Shown here piece by piece: positions 43,809 through 52,666 of a stretch of DNA of 64,000 nt; the first letter of the stretch is position 1, and the number at the start of each line of letters is the position of its first letter. Position numbers and translations under genes: made by a program. The notes below the pieces were generated by a model. It worked only from the letters and a program-made list of their open reading frames with translations. It was not told where the DNA came from and did not search any database. The stretch is from Paraburkholderia kururiensis (GTDB taxonomy: Bacteria; Pseudomonadota; Gammaproteobacteria; Burkholderiales; Burkholderiaceae). The stretch spans positions 2,356,001-2,420,000 of the forward strand of contig NZ_CP139965.1 in NCBI RefSeq assembly GCF_034424375.1. The letters are read 5' to 3'.

Positions 43809-44072
43809 GAAACCTGTTCTCCCGATTCCTGTTGTGTCGAGTGTTCGTCTGCTCTCGTTGTGCCGGTCTCGTGGCGTGTAGTGGCGATGCTTGTCGTGAT
43901 GATGCTTGTGGCTGGGAAACTTGTCGCGCCTCTCGCCGGGGCGCTGGGTACTCGATTCTGCGTGCCTGCGCGGCCTTGGCCGCTGTAGCGGTCGTGAACG
44001 GCCCGGCCGCAGTCTCGTATCGCGCCGCCGCCGGTCTGATCGCGAGGCAGCCTCGCCGGGTCTTTTAGCGGC

Positions 44073-45374
44073 CTATCGGTCCGGCGCTCGCGCGTGCGTC
44101 GGCGAGGTGCTTTTCGCGTCGCCGTCGACGGCCGCCAGTCCATCGCCTGCTCGCGCCCCGCCACCGTCAGGCGGACGTCCGGCGCGCCCTCCGCCTTGCG
44201 CGCTGCGGCCTGCCACCGGGTCGGCCTCGGTGTGGGCGGCCGTGCTCGAGGCATGGTGCCGCGCGCCCGGCGCGTGGTGGTCGTGCCCTCCACGCATGCT
44301 GCTCTCCAGTTCCGCCGACACTTCGGCCCGCGCACGCGGCAGATACTGCGGGTAATGCTGGTTCACGAAGTCGAGCAGACCCTCGCGCACGCGGCAGCGC
44401 AAGTCCCAGTTCAGCCCCGAATCCTGCGAGCTCACGAGAATGCGCAACTGCATCGCCCGTTCGCTGGTGTCGGTCACTTGCAGCACCTGCACGCGCCGGT
44501 CCCACTCCGGCGCGTCGGTGACGAGGCGCGCCAGTTCCTCGCGCAGCGGCGCGAGCGGCATGCGGTAGTCGAGCCAGAGATACACGGTGCCGATGATCTC
44601 CGCGCTGCTGCGCGTCCAGTTGGTGAACGGGTTTTCGATGAACCACTGGAGCGGCACGATCAGCCGGCGCTGATCCCACAGCCGCACCGAAACGTAGGTG
44701 CCCGTGATCTCTTCGATGCGGCCCCACTCGCCCTGAATGACCACCACGTCGTCCAGCCGGATGGGCTGGGACAGCGCGATCTGCAGCCCCGCGATCAGAT
44801 TGCCGAGCACCGGCCGCGCGGCGATACCGGCCACGAGGCCCGCCACGCCGGCCGAGGCCAGCAGGCTCGCGCCGATCTGCCGTACGTTCGGAAACGTCAT
44901 GAGCGCGGCGCCCACGCCGACGATCACGATCACCACCATCACCGACCGTGCCAGCACGCGCGCCTGCGTGTGGATGCGGCGCGCCTGGAGGTTGTCCGCG
45001 GTATCGAGCGGATGCGCCTCGATGATCGCTTCGCCGATGGCGGCCGCCGAGCGCACCGAGAGCCACGTTATCCCGCCGATCAGCGCGAACGCCGCGAGAT
45101 CACGCAGGGTGCCGATGAAATGGAGCGTATCCGGCGCCTCCCACCAGACGATTTCGAGCATGAGAATCGCGAGAACGAAGAGCGCCGGCTTGTCGATGTA
45201 GCGCAGAAAGACGCTCAGGATCGGATACGGCCTCGCGATGCGGGTGAGCACGCGTCCGCCCACCCAATGCACGCCGAAGGCCAGCGCAAGCCCGATGGCG
45301 GTGAACAGCAGCGTACCCGGCCACGCCTCCAGCGGCGCGGAAGCGATGCGTTCGAGATCGTCGATTGTGATCAT
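44073..45374 (-). CDS. MscS-family mechanosensitive ion channel
   Basis: A 433-residue inner-membrane protein with about five helices. The pore-lining helix and start of the beta domain are clear: SAGVAGLVAGIAARPVLGN and IALSQPIRLDDVVVIQG, then WGRIEEITGTYVSVRLWDQR and VPLQWFIENPFTNWTR. The last 70 or so residues are low-complexity with a His-rich start (RGGHDHHAPGARHH) and are likely to be cytoplasmic. Channels of this type release solutes after osmotic downshift. It sits upstream of otsA. A run of imperfect 12-bp repeats lies in its leader. Confidence 0.9.
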   Translation of the reverse strand: MITIDDLERIASAPLEAWPGTLLFTAIGLALAFGVHWVGGRVLTRIARPYPILSVFLRYIDKPALFVLAILMLEIVWWEAPDTLHFIGTLRDLAAFALIGGITWLSVRSAAAIGEAIIEAHPLDTADNLQARRIHTQARVLARSVMVVIVIVGVGAALMTFPNVRQIGASLLASAGVAGLVAGIAARPVLGNLIAGLQIALSQPIRLDDVVVIQGEWGRIEEITGTYVSVRLWDQRRLIVPLQWFIENPFTNWTRSSAEIIGTVYLWLDYRMPLAPLREELARLVTDAPEWDRRVQVLQVTDTSERAMQLRILVSSQDSGLNWDLRCRVREGLLDFVNQHYPQYLPRARAEVSAELESSMRGGHDHHAPGARHHASSTAAHTEADPVAGRSAQGGGRAGRPPDGGGARAGDGLAAVDGDAKSTSPTHARAPDR

Positions 45375-45412
45375 GAGCGGCCTTTTCCTCCTTCTCCCTG
45401 GCGCGGGAAGAC

Positions 45413-45496
45413 AGGCGATTAAGCAGGCAACCAGGCAGGCGACTAAGCCGGCAGCTAATCAGGCAACTTTTCACGCAACCTGTCAGGCACCCCGGC
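45413..45496. repeat. Seven imperfect 12-bp tandem units upstream of the MscS gene
   Basis: Units begin every 12 bp from 45413: AGGCGATTAAGC, AGGCAACCAGGC, AGGCGACTAAGC, CGGCAGCTAATC, AGGCAACTTTTC, ACGCAACCTGTC and AGGCACCCCGGC. Nearly all start with (A/C)GGC or ACGC and end in GC or TC. They lie 38-122 bp upstream of the minus-strand channel gene start. Confidence 0.6.
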
Positions 45497-45643
45497 GGGC
45501 GCCTGGTTGCACGCGAAGCGAGGCGACAAGCGGCAGCGGTCGCGCTCGCAGCCCGCCTCGGAACACCCGCGTGGCCGCCTCAGCAAGCTTCTCCGCGCGC
45601 GTCCAGGGCGCGGCGGCGATGCGACGCCGCCCGGCTCCCGGCA

Positions 45644-46012
45644 CTAGTTACCGGTCTTGCAGGGAAAGGCCTTGCCGAGCCCCAGAGAAACCGCCGTGCT
45701 GGCGTTGTAGCCCGCCACGTTCGGATTGTCGGCAATGTACTTGCGTACCGCGTCCGTCAGTTGCGCCGAGCGTGCGTCCGGAGGCAGGCAGAAGTATTGA
45801 CCCACGCGCGGGCCGGTGGTGCCGCCGATGGCGTCGATAGTATTGAACACGCCGTCTGCCGCGCCTTCGATGTAGGCCGCGCATGCGGCACGCGACGCCA
45901 CGTCCGTTTTCATGCAGAGGCGGTTGAGGTCGCTCGCCGTGAACGCAAAGGCGGCGACCGGCAAGACAAGCGCGCCGGCGCAGGCGCCGGCCCGGATCAG
46001 AACCCGCAGCAT
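45644..46012 (-). CDS. Rap1a/Tai-family-like exported protein
   Basis: A 122-residue protein with a Sec signal peptide (core GALVLPVAAFAF, cleavage about residue 23). The mature part matches the Rap1a/Tai fold pattern: SDLNRLCMK, CAAYIEGAADGVF, QYFCLPPDARSAQLTDAVRK and LGLGKAFPC, with four or five cysteines available for disulphides. The founding members are immunity proteins against type VI secretion effectors, but many homologs are stand-alone housekeeping proteins. No T6SS effector gene is adjacent. ATG 46012 has GGGAG 6 bases upstream. Confidence 0.78.
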   Translation of the reverse strand: MLRVLIRAGACAGALVLPVAAFAFTASDLNRLCMKTDVASRAACAAYIEGAADGVFNTIDAIGGTTGPRVGQYFCLPPDARSAQLTDAVRKYIADNPNVAGYNASTAVSLGLGKAFPCKTGN

Positions 46013-46179
46013 GATTCTCCCTTGATGCATACGTGTGGCCCGGCGCGGTCGCGCGCAGGATGCGCCCGGCGCCGCAGCCGGCCGAAAAAGAGGATGCAAC
46101 GATCGCGCAAGAAAAGCGAGCAATGCAACGATGCGCCGCGTGGGCGGTCCGTCATTCCCGCGCGCGGCGCATCAACCCG

Positions 46180-47025
46180 CTATTTTGCACCGTTTTGCGG
46201 TGCCGACGCAGCCGCCGGAGCCTGCTGCTGCATCTGCGCGATACGGGCCGTGAGGCCTTCCACCACGTCCGGCGCCTTGTAGTGCTTCGCGAAATCGAGC
46301 GCCGTCAGACCCAGCTGGTTCTTCAGGTTGAGATCGGCGCCGTTGTCGAGCAGCAGCTTGACTGTCGAGATGTGGTTGCCACGTGCAGCCATCATGAGCG
46401 GCGTGGTGCCGTTCGGCGAGGCCGCGTCGATATAGGCCGACTGGTCGAGCAGCACCTTCACGACGTCGTCCTGGCCGTTCGCCGCCGCGTAATGCAGCGG
46501 CGCCCAGCCCTTCTTGTTGACCTCGGCGCCCTTCGCGATGAGGAGCTTCACGAGGTCGAGGTCGCCGTTCAGCGCCGCGAGCATCATCGCGTTCTCGCCG
46601 GCCTTGTCTTGCGCTTCGATATTGGTCTTCGGATTCGCGACGAGCGCCGCGGCCACCTTGTTGGACTGTTCGCGCGCCGCAAGCACGAGGAGCGGAATGC
46701 CCTGGTCGTCCGTGAGGTTCGGGTCCATGCCGTTCGCGAGCTGCTTGTTGACTTCCTTCACGTCGTCGAACTTCACGGCCTTGATCATGGTGTCCGCGGG
46801 CGCGGCGTGCACGGGCGACGCCACCCATGCGACGGCGAACCCCGCGACAAGCGCGAAAGACGTGGCGCCGCGCCGCAGCACGGCCGATACGGCCCTTGCG
46901 CTCGATGCCGCCGATTCCGCAAGAGCGCCGATACGCCGCGACGAAGCCGCCCCGTCATGGCTCACCGAAGAACCGTCTGCCAGAAAACCCGCAATAGCGC
47001 GCGAAGGCCGAAGATAAAATTTCAT
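46180..47025 (-). CDS. Exported ankyrin-repeat protein
   Basis: A 281-residue protein. A long N-region (about 48 residues) leads to a hydrophobic segment, SFALVAGFAVAWVASPVHAA, a likely signal peptide. Five ankyrin repeats follow (about 78-260), for example GIPLLVLAAREQSNKVAAAL, GWAPLHYAAANGQDDVVKVL and GTTPLMMAARGNHISTVKLL. It ends with an Ala/Gln-rich tail. Ankyrin proteins beside tatD are common in Burkholderiaceae; the role is unknown and presumably one of protein binding in the periplasm. It is 81 bp downstream of tatD. Confidence 0.88.
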   Translation of the reverse strand: MKFYLRPSRAIAGFLADGSSVSHDGAASSRRIGALAESAASSARAVSAVLRRGATSFALVAGFAVAWVASPVHAAPADTMIKAVKFDDVKEVNKQLANGMDPNLTDDQGIPLLVLAAREQSNKVAAALVANPKTNIEAQDKAGENAMMLAALNGDLDLVKLLIAKGAEVNKKGWAPLHYAAANGQDDVVKVLLDQSAYIDAASPNGTTPLMMAARGNHISTVKLLLDNGADLNLKNQLGLTALDFAKHYKAPDVVEGLTARIAQMQQQAPAAASAPQNGAK

Positions 47026-47106
47026 GCTTTACCTTAAGTTATTTGTCTATGTAGCTGATAATACTGGAACATTTACCGCCGCATCACGGCTTTCACCGCC
47101 GCGCCT

Positions 47107-47898
47107 TCAAACGTCCTGAGGCGCGGGAATGCGAAACAGCCGGAAGAAGTTGCGCGTAGTCGCGTCGGCGACCACGGCCTCAGGCACCTCGCGCTGCTGG
47201 GCAATGAACCTTCCGACATAACTCACGTACGCAGGTTCATTGGGCTTGCCGCGATACGGCACCGGCGCGAGATACGGCGAATCGGTTTCGATCAGGAGGC
47301 GCTCGAGCGGCACGCGCCGCGCCACCTCCTGAACATCGGTGGCGCTCTTGAACGTGACGATGCCCGAGAGCGAAATGTGGAAGTTCTGCGCGAGCGCCCG
47401 TTCGGCCACGGGCCAGGGCTCCGTGAAGCAGTGCATCACGCCGCCGGGCACGCCGGCGCGCTCCTCTTCCATGATCCGCAGCGTGTCGTCCGACGACGCC
47501 CGCGTATGGACGATGAGCGGCTTGCCGGTGGCATGCGCCGCGCGGATGTGCGTGCGAAAGCGCTCGCGCTGCCATTCCATGTCGGCGATGGTGCGTTCGC
47601 CGAGGCGGTAGTAGTCGAGCCCGGTCTCGCCGATCGCCACCACCTTCGGGTGCTGCGCGAGTTCGACGAGTTCGGCCACGGTCGGCTCCTTCGCGTCCTC
47701 GTGATCGGGATGCACGCCCACCGATGCGTAGACGTTCTCGTAGGTGCCGGCGATCTCGAGCACCGCGGGCAGCGTCTCCAGATCGACGGACACGCACAGC
47801 GCGTGGCTCACGTCATGCGAGCGCATGTTTTCGAGCACCTGCGGCAGCCGGTCGCCGAGTCCTTCGAAGTTGATGTGGCAATGCGAGTCGACAAACAT
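47107..47898 (-). CDS. tatD: TatD-family metal-dependent DNase
   Basis: A 263-residue TIM-barrel hydrolase. Metal ligands are visible in FVDSHCHINFEG, AIGETGLDYYRL, LIVHTRAS and TDSPYLAPVPYRGKPNEPAY. Family members are 3'-5' exonucleases or DNA-processing enzymes. ATG 47898 (MFVDSHCH) is the family start, with AGGG upstream; the longer frame is spurious. It belongs to the mltG-tmk-holB-tatD gene string found across proteobacteria, here interrupted by an acetyltransferase gene. Confidence 0.94.
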   Translation of the reverse strand: MFVDSHCHINFEGLGDRLPQVLENMRSHDVSHALCVSVDLETLPAVLEIAGTYENVYASVGVHPDHEDAKEPTVAELVELAQHPKVVAIGETGLDYYRLGERTIADMEWQRERFRTHIRAAHATGKPLIVHTRASSDDTLRIMEEERAGVPGGVMHCFTEPWPVAERALAQNFHISLSGIVTFKSATDVQEVARRVPLERLLIETDSPYLAPVPYRGKPNEPAYVSYVGRFIAQQREVPEAVVADATTRNFFRLFRIPAPQDV

Positions 47899-48116
47899 GA
47901 GGACATCCCTGCGTGGGTCGGTTATGGGTGGATTGCGGACGACAGTTGCGTGGTTTGACCCGCGAGTGCCGCAGACGTGCCGACGGCTTGCGGCCTCGCT
48001 TGCGTCGGGTTTGCGCAAGGCTTCCCTTCTACGCGGCTGGCGGCAGACTCAGCCCGGCATCGAGCGACATCAAGCGGTACCGGCGGCATAGGCAGTACCG
48101 GCGGTTTCATCGGGCA

Positions 48117-48623
48117 TCACTTCCCGGCGTCGAGCCGCTTGCCGAGAATCACGAGATCGCGCTCCACGCCGTCCAGCACCGCGACGCGTGGCAGCGTGCC
48201 CCAAGTCTCGAAGCCATAGGCGCGAAAGAGCCGCAGGCTCGGTTCATTGTGGCCGAAGATGAAACCCAGCACCGAATGAATGCCGAGCCCCGGCGCCGCC
48301 TGAAGGGCTGCCGCGAGCAGTTGCCGGCCAAGGCCTTTACCGCGCACCGTCTCGTCCAGATAGATGCTGACTTCCGAGGTATGCCGGTACGCCGGCCGGC
48401 CATAGAAGTCCGAGAAACTGAGCCAGGCGACCACGCCGCCGGCCTCCTCGACGACCCATAGCGGCCGCGTGGCAGGCCCATGCGCATGGAACCACGGCAC
48501 CCGGCTCTCCACGCTGACGGGTTCCAGGTCGGCCGTGACCTGGCGCGAGGCAACCGTGGAGTTATAGATGGCGACGATAGCGGGCAGATCGTCGAGCGTG
48601 GCATCGCGATACGAAAGCGTCAT
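48117..48623 (-). CDS. GNAT N-acetyltransferase, phosphinothricin acetyltransferase-like
   Basis: A 168-residue GNAT enzyme: MTLSYRDATLDDLPAIVAIYN, the VEEAGGVVAWLSFSDFYGRP strand pair typical of the PAT/Bar group, and the acetyl-CoA loop DETVRGKGLGRQLLAAAL. The group acetylates phosphinothricin, methionine sulfoximine or related amino compounds; the natural substrate here is unknown. It lies between holB (99 bp) and tatD (218 bp) on the same strand, where many relatives carry a PilZ-domain gene or nothing. Confidence 0.88.
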   Translation of the reverse strand: MTLSYRDATLDDLPAIVAIYNSTVASRQVTADLEPVSVESRVPWFHAHGPATRPLWVVEEAGGVVAWLSFSDFYGRPAYRHTSEVSIYLDETVRGKGLGRQLLAAALQAAPGLGIHSVLGFIFGHNEPSLRLFRAYGFETWGTLPRVAVLDGVERDLVILGKRLDAGK

Positions 48624-48722
48624 GGCGGATATCCGGCTGGGCGTATAGATGGCTTCGGGACGGCAAGGGTCTGCAACGGTGCAAGGCGACGGCGGCGTAA
48701 GCACGAGGCCATGGCGCCCCCG

Positions 48723-49757
48723 TCAGCCGAACAGCTCCCGATAACCGAGAAACAGCTCCTCGAAAACCAGACGCGCGTTGAGCGGGTGGTTCTCCACCCG
48801 GCGCTGGCGCGTGACGGCTCTCTGGAAACGCGCGAACGCGTCGGGGTTCATCTCCGTCGCGCAACGGGCGAGCGCGGGCGCAGCCTGCGGGAAGTAGCGC
48901 GGCCGGCCCGCCGTGCGCTGCGCCAGCAGATCGTAGAGCCAGCGTTGCAGCCAGCCGATCACGAGCGGCACGGGCAGCTTCTGCAGCGTCTCGCCGCAGG
49001 CGAACGCGTCGCAGCGTGGCCCGGAGGCAAGCTGGGCGAGCGTCCAGTCGCGCAGCGTGCGGTTCTCGTCGTGCGCGAGCGCGCGTGCGGCGAGCGGCGC
49101 ACCGCCCGCTTCGGCGAGCAGTGCCTCGGCATCGTCGGCGCCCTGCGCTTTGAGCCACCGGGCGGCGGCTCCAGCTGACGGCGTGCTCATCGGCCACTGG
49201 CGGCAGCGGCTCACGATGGTGGGCAGCAGGCGGTCGATACGCGCCGACACCAGCAGAAACACCACACCCGCCGGCGGTTCCTCGAGCGTCTTCAGCAACG
49301 CGTTAGCCGCCGCGACATTGAGCGCCTCGGCCGGATAGAGCACCACCACGCGCATGCCGCCGCGGTGCGAGCCGATGCCGCTGAAGTCCAGCAGCGCACG
49401 CACCTGCTCGATCTTGATTTCCTTGCTCAGCGTGCGGGTCTTCTTGCCGTCGTCGGCGTCGTCCTTCTCGGGCTTGCCTTCGTCGGCGGCGGTCGCCCCC
49501 AGTTCGGCGGCGAGCGCTTCGGGCACCACGATGCGGTAGTCCGGGTGATTGCCCTGCTCGAACCAGTTGCACGCTGCACAGGCGCCGCACGGCTCGCCGT
49601 TCGCCTGAGGGGCCTCGCAGAGCAGCCCCTTGGCCAGATGCCGGGCGAAGTCGAGCTTGCCGATACCGGCCTGCCCGTGCAGCAGCAGCGCATGCGGCCA
49701 GTGCGCGCGCAGTTGCTGAAGGCGATTCCAGTCGTCGGCCTGCCACGGATAGATCAT
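48723..49757 (-). CDS. holB: DNA polymerase III subunit delta prime
   Basis: A 344-residue AAA+ clamp-loader subunit. It begins MIYPWQADDWNRLQQL, with LLLHGQAGIGKLDFARHLAK in the P-loop position, a zinc-type cysteine group (CEAPQANGEPCGACAACNW), VVLYPAEALNVAAANALLKT and LEEPPAGVVFLLV. A lysine-rich acidic insert (KPEKDDADDGKKTR) follows the zinc module. The C-terminal collar domain is complete. Part of the replisome, cytoplasmic. It follows tmk in the expected order. Confidence 0.93.
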   Translation of the reverse strand: MIYPWQADDWNRLQQLRAHWPHALLLHGQAGIGKLDFARHLAKGLLCEAPQANGEPCGACAACNWFEQGNHPDYRIVVPEALAAELGATAADEGKPEKDDADDGKKTRTLSKEIKIEQVRALLDFSGIGSHRGGMRVVVLYPAEALNVAAANALLKTLEEPPAGVVFLLVSARIDRLLPTIVSRCRQWPMSTPSAGAAARWLKAQGADDAEALLAEAGGAPLAARALAHDENRTLRDWTLAQLASGPRCDAFACGETLQKLPVPLVIGWLQRWLYDLLAQRTAGRPRYFPQAAPALARCATEMNPDAFARFQRAVTRQRRVENHPLNARLVFEELFLGYRELFG

Positions 49758-49855
49758 TGTTTGTCTTTTCTAATCAATTTATTACGCAAGATTCTTCGTG
49801 CAACACATGAGGTCATTCCGGTCGTCGCGCCCCGCGAGCCGTGGCGGCGTATGCC

Positions 49856-50476
49856 TCAGAGCGCCGCCACGATCCCGTCCAACTGCCGGCGAATCTCTTC
49901 GATGCTTTGCGTCGAGTCGACAATCGCGAAGCGATACGGCGCCTCTTCGGCCCGACGCAGGTACTCGGCACGGGTGCGCGTGAAAAAGGCGTCGGACTCG
50001 CTCTCGAAGCGGTCAGGCTCGCGCGCCGCGCCGCGCCGGGCGCTGGCGGTTTCCGGCGGCACGTCGAAAAGCACCGTGAGGTCGGGCTGGAAGCCGCCCT
50101 GCACCCAGCGCTCCAGCGCTTCGAGCTTGTCGCGCGGCAACCCGCGGCCGCCGCCCTGGTAGGCAAAGGTGGCGTCGGTGAAACGGTCCGAGAGCACCCA
50201 GTCGCCGCGCACGAGCGCCGGCTCGATCACCTGGGCCAGATGCTCGCGGCGCGCGGCGAACATCAGCAGCGCCTCGGTTTCGAGATCCATGGCTTCGTGC
50301 AGCAGGATATGGCGCAGGGCTTCGCCGAGCGGCGTGCCGCCCGGCTCGCGCGTCATCACCACGGCGTGCCCCGTGGGGCCCACCTTCTGTTCGAGGCGCT
50401 CGCGCAGCCAGCCGAGATGGGTGGTCTTGCCCGCGCCGTCTATGCCCTCGAGCGTAATGAATTTGCCGCGCGCCAT
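49856..50476 (-). CDS. tmk: Thymidylate kinase
   Basis: A 206-residue kinase that makes dTDP from dTMP. The P-loop is TLEGIDGAGKTTHLG, the DR(F/Y/H) motif is LSDRFTDATFAYQGGGRGL, and the lid region has the extended ARRGAAREPDRFESES insert. The ATG at 50476 follows the mltG stop codon directly, with no gap; its AGGGCAA ribosome-binding site is inside mltG, implying coupled translation. holB follows after 98 bp. Confidence 0.95.
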   Translation of the reverse strand: MARGKFITLEGIDGAGKTTHLGWLRERLEQKVGPTGHAVVMTREPGGTPLGEALRHILLHEAMDLETEALLMFAARREHLAQVIEPALVRGDWVLSDRFTDATFAYQGGGRGLPRDKLEALERWVQGGFQPDLTVLFDVPPETASARRGAAREPDRFESESDAFFTRTRAEYLRRAEEAPYRFAIVDSTQSIEEIRRQLDGIVAAL

Positions 50477-51493
50477 TTATTGCCCTCGGATGTACTTGTC
50501 GACGGCCTTGTTGTGATCGCCGAGCGTGTCAGAAAAGATGCTGGTGCCGTCGCCGCGCGACACGAAATAAAGCGCCGCGCTAGGTGCCGGATTCACGGCC
50601 GCCTGCAGCGACGCGACCGACGGCAGCGAAATGGGCGTGGGCGGCAGCCCCATCCTCGTGTAGGTATTGTAGGGAGTGTCCGCCTGCAGATCGCGCCGAT
50701 GGATACGCCCCGTATAGCTCGCGCCCATGCCGTAGATCACCGTGGGGTCGGTCTGCAGCGGCATGCCCGCGCGCAGCCGGTTCGCGAAGACGGCGGCCAC
50801 GAGCGGCCGGTCCGCGGGCTTGCCGGTCTCCTTCTCGATGATCGACGCCATCGTCAGCGCCTCGTACGGCGTGCGGTACGGCAAGCCGGGCGCACGCCCG
50901 GCCCAGGCCTCGGCGAGCCGCTGCTGCATCAGGCGGTAGGCGCGGCGGTACACGTCCAGATCGCTCGTACCCTTGTCGAACAGGTACGTATCCGGAAAGA
51001 ACAGGCCCTCGGCGTTGCCGAGCGGCGGCGTCTCGGCGGCGCCGATTGCCTTCAGCAAGTCGGCGTCGCTCATGCGGGCCGTCTGGTGCGTGAGCGCCGT
51101 GTTCGCGTCGATTTCCGCGCGCATGTGCCTGAAGGTCCACCCTTCGATGATGGTCGCGGCAAACTCGTTCACGTCGCCGCGCGCGAGCTTTTGCAGCACC
51201 TGCCACGGCGTCACGCCCGCCTTGAACTCGTAGTTGCCGGCCTTCACCTGGCTCTGCAGGCCCACCACGCGGGTCATGGCCACGAACAGGTCCGGCTCCA
51301 CGGGCACGCCGCCGCGCACGAGCTGCGCGGTCACGCTGCGCAAGGTGCTGTGCGGCGCAATGGTGACGTCGAGTTGGGGAGCGGCAAGCTTGACGGGGCT
51401 CGTCGCCCAATACCAGGCGGACCAGCCGCCCGCCGCGACCGCCAGGACGACGAGCGCCATGCCGGCGGCGAGACATTTCTTCAGCAGGGTCAT
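50477..51493 (-). CDS. mltG: Endolytic murein transglycosylase MltG (YceG-like)
   Basis: A 338-residue inner-membrane protein with one N-terminal helix (about 8-30) and a periplasmic YceG domain. The catalytic glutamate lies in LTMASIIEKETGKPADRPLV, and VIYGMGASYTGRI and DTPYNTYTRMGLPPTPI are conserved family stretches. It cuts nascent glycan strands and so ends peptidoglycan chain growth. It is divergent from ygfZ and is the first gene of mltG-tmk-holB. Confidence 0.95.
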   Translation of the reverse strand: MTLLKKCLAAGMALVVLAVAAGGWSAWYWATSPVKLAAPQLDVTIAPHSTLRSVTAQLVRGGVPVEPDLFVAMTRVVGLQSQVKAGNYEFKAGVTPWQVLQKLARGDVNEFAATIIEGWTFRHMRAEIDANTALTHQTARMSDADLLKAIGAAETPPLGNAEGLFFPDTYLFDKGTSDLDVYRRAYRLMQQRLAEAWAGRAPGLPYRTPYEALTMASIIEKETGKPADRPLVAAVFANRLRAGMPLQTDPTVIYGMGASYTGRIHRRDLQADTPYNTYTRMGLPPTPISLPSVASLQAAVNPAPSAALYFVSRGDGTSIFSDTLGDHNKAVDKYIRGQ

Positions 51494-51571
51494 GCGAAAC
51501 AGGGCTCAGATGGACCCCATATAATACTTGCTTGCCCTCGCTCAAGTCAGGATTGACTCAATCCCGTTTCC

Positions 51572-52621
51572 ATGAACTCACCGCTCGCTACCGCCCCGGC
51601 CACGGCGGCCGTCACCGCCGCCCCCGTTCCGCTTGAACGCCCCGCTGCCGGCGACTTCGACGCCGTGCTGGAGCGCGGCGCCTGGATGCGCCTCACGCAG
51701 TTCGGCGCCATCGACGCCACGGGCGACGACGCCGCCAGCTTCCTGCACAACCAGCTCACCAACGACGTCCAGCACCTCGATGCCGCCAACGCGCGCCTCG
51801 CGGGCTACTGCTCGCCGAAGGGCCGCCTGCTCGCGTCGTTCCTCACCTGGCGCACGGGCGAGACGATCCGCCTGCTGCTGTCGAAGGACGTGCAGCCGGC
51901 GGTGCAAAAGCGGCTTTCCATGTTCATCCTGCGCGCCAAGGCGAAGCTCGCGGACGCAAGCGACGCCATCGCGGTAATCGGCCTCGCCGGCGACGTGCGC
52001 GGTGCGCTTTCGCGCGTGTTCGACGCGCTGCCCGACGGCGTGCACGTGAAGGTGGACGGCGCGGCGGGGTCACTGATCCGCGTGCCGGACGCCGCGGGGC
52101 GCCTGCGCTATCTGTGGGTCGGACCGAAGGCCGAGGTCGAAGCACGGCTCGGGACGCTCGCGGAACTCGCGCAGGTCGCGCCCGCCGTGTGGGACTGGCT
52201 CGATATCCGTGCAGGCGAGCCGCGCATTACGCAGCCGGTCGTCGAGCAGTTCGTGCCGCAGATGGTCAATTACGACGTGCTGGGCGGCGTCAATTTCCGC
52301 AAAGGCTGCTACCCCGGCCAGGAAGTGGTGGCGCGCAGCCAGTATCGCGGCACGATCAAGCGGCGCACGGCGCTTGCGCGAATCGGGGCCGACGCGGCGC
52401 CCGGTGCCCTCCACGCGGGCGCCGAACTGTTCCATTCGGACGATCCCGGCCAGCCGTGCGGGATGGTGGTCAACGCCGCGGCGGCGCCCGCCGGCGTCTA
52501 CGACGTACTCGCGGAGATCAAGCTCGCCGCGCTCGAATCCGGCTCCGTGCACCTGGGCGCCGCGGACGGCCCCGCGCTCGCGTTCGAGCCGCTGCCCTAT
52601 TCGCTGCCCGTCGAGGCTTGA
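51572..52621 (+). CDS. ygfZ: YgfZ/GcvT-domain folate-binding protein
   Basis: A 349-residue protein of the tetrahydrofolate-binding YgfZ family, which supports iron-sulfur cluster enzymes and tRNA modification. The signature KGCYPGQEVVARSQYRG is complete, including its cysteine. The N-terminal part has DDAASFLHNQLTNDVQHL and GYCSPKGRLLASFL. Divergent from mltG, an arrangement that recurs in betaproteobacteria. It begins with an Ala/Pro-rich stretch of about 25 residues. The NRDE gene follows 45 bp later. Confidence 0.94.
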   Translation: MNSPLATAPATAAVTAAPVPLERPAAGDFDAVLERGAWMRLTQFGAIDATGDDAASFLHNQLTNDVQHLDAANARLAGYCSPKGRLLASFLTWRTGETIRLLLSKDVQPAVQKRLSMFILRAKAKLADASDAIAVIGLAGDVRGALSRVFDALPDGVHVKVDGAAGSLIRVPDAAGRLRYLWVGPKAEVEARLGTLAELAQVAPAVWDWLDIRAGEPRITQPVVEQFVPQMVNYDVLGGVNFRKGCYPGQEVVARSQYRGTIKRRTALARIGADAAPGALHAGAELFHSDDPGQPCGMVVNAAAAPAGVYDVLAEIKLAALESGSVHLGAADGPALAFEPLPYSLPVEA

Positions 52622-52666
52622 CGCGGTGACGGCCGGCAGTCTTCGCAGCAGGGCCGGCGCGGCGCC

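Noticed and set aside
48077..48104. A 10-bp direct repeat GTACCGGCGG with an 18-bp period after the acetyltransferase gene
   Set aside because: Only two copies in GC-rich DNA; could easily be chance.
49841..51556. A 571-codon plus-strand frame opposite tmk and mltG
   Set aside because: Antisense to two well-supported housekeeping genes; no motif.
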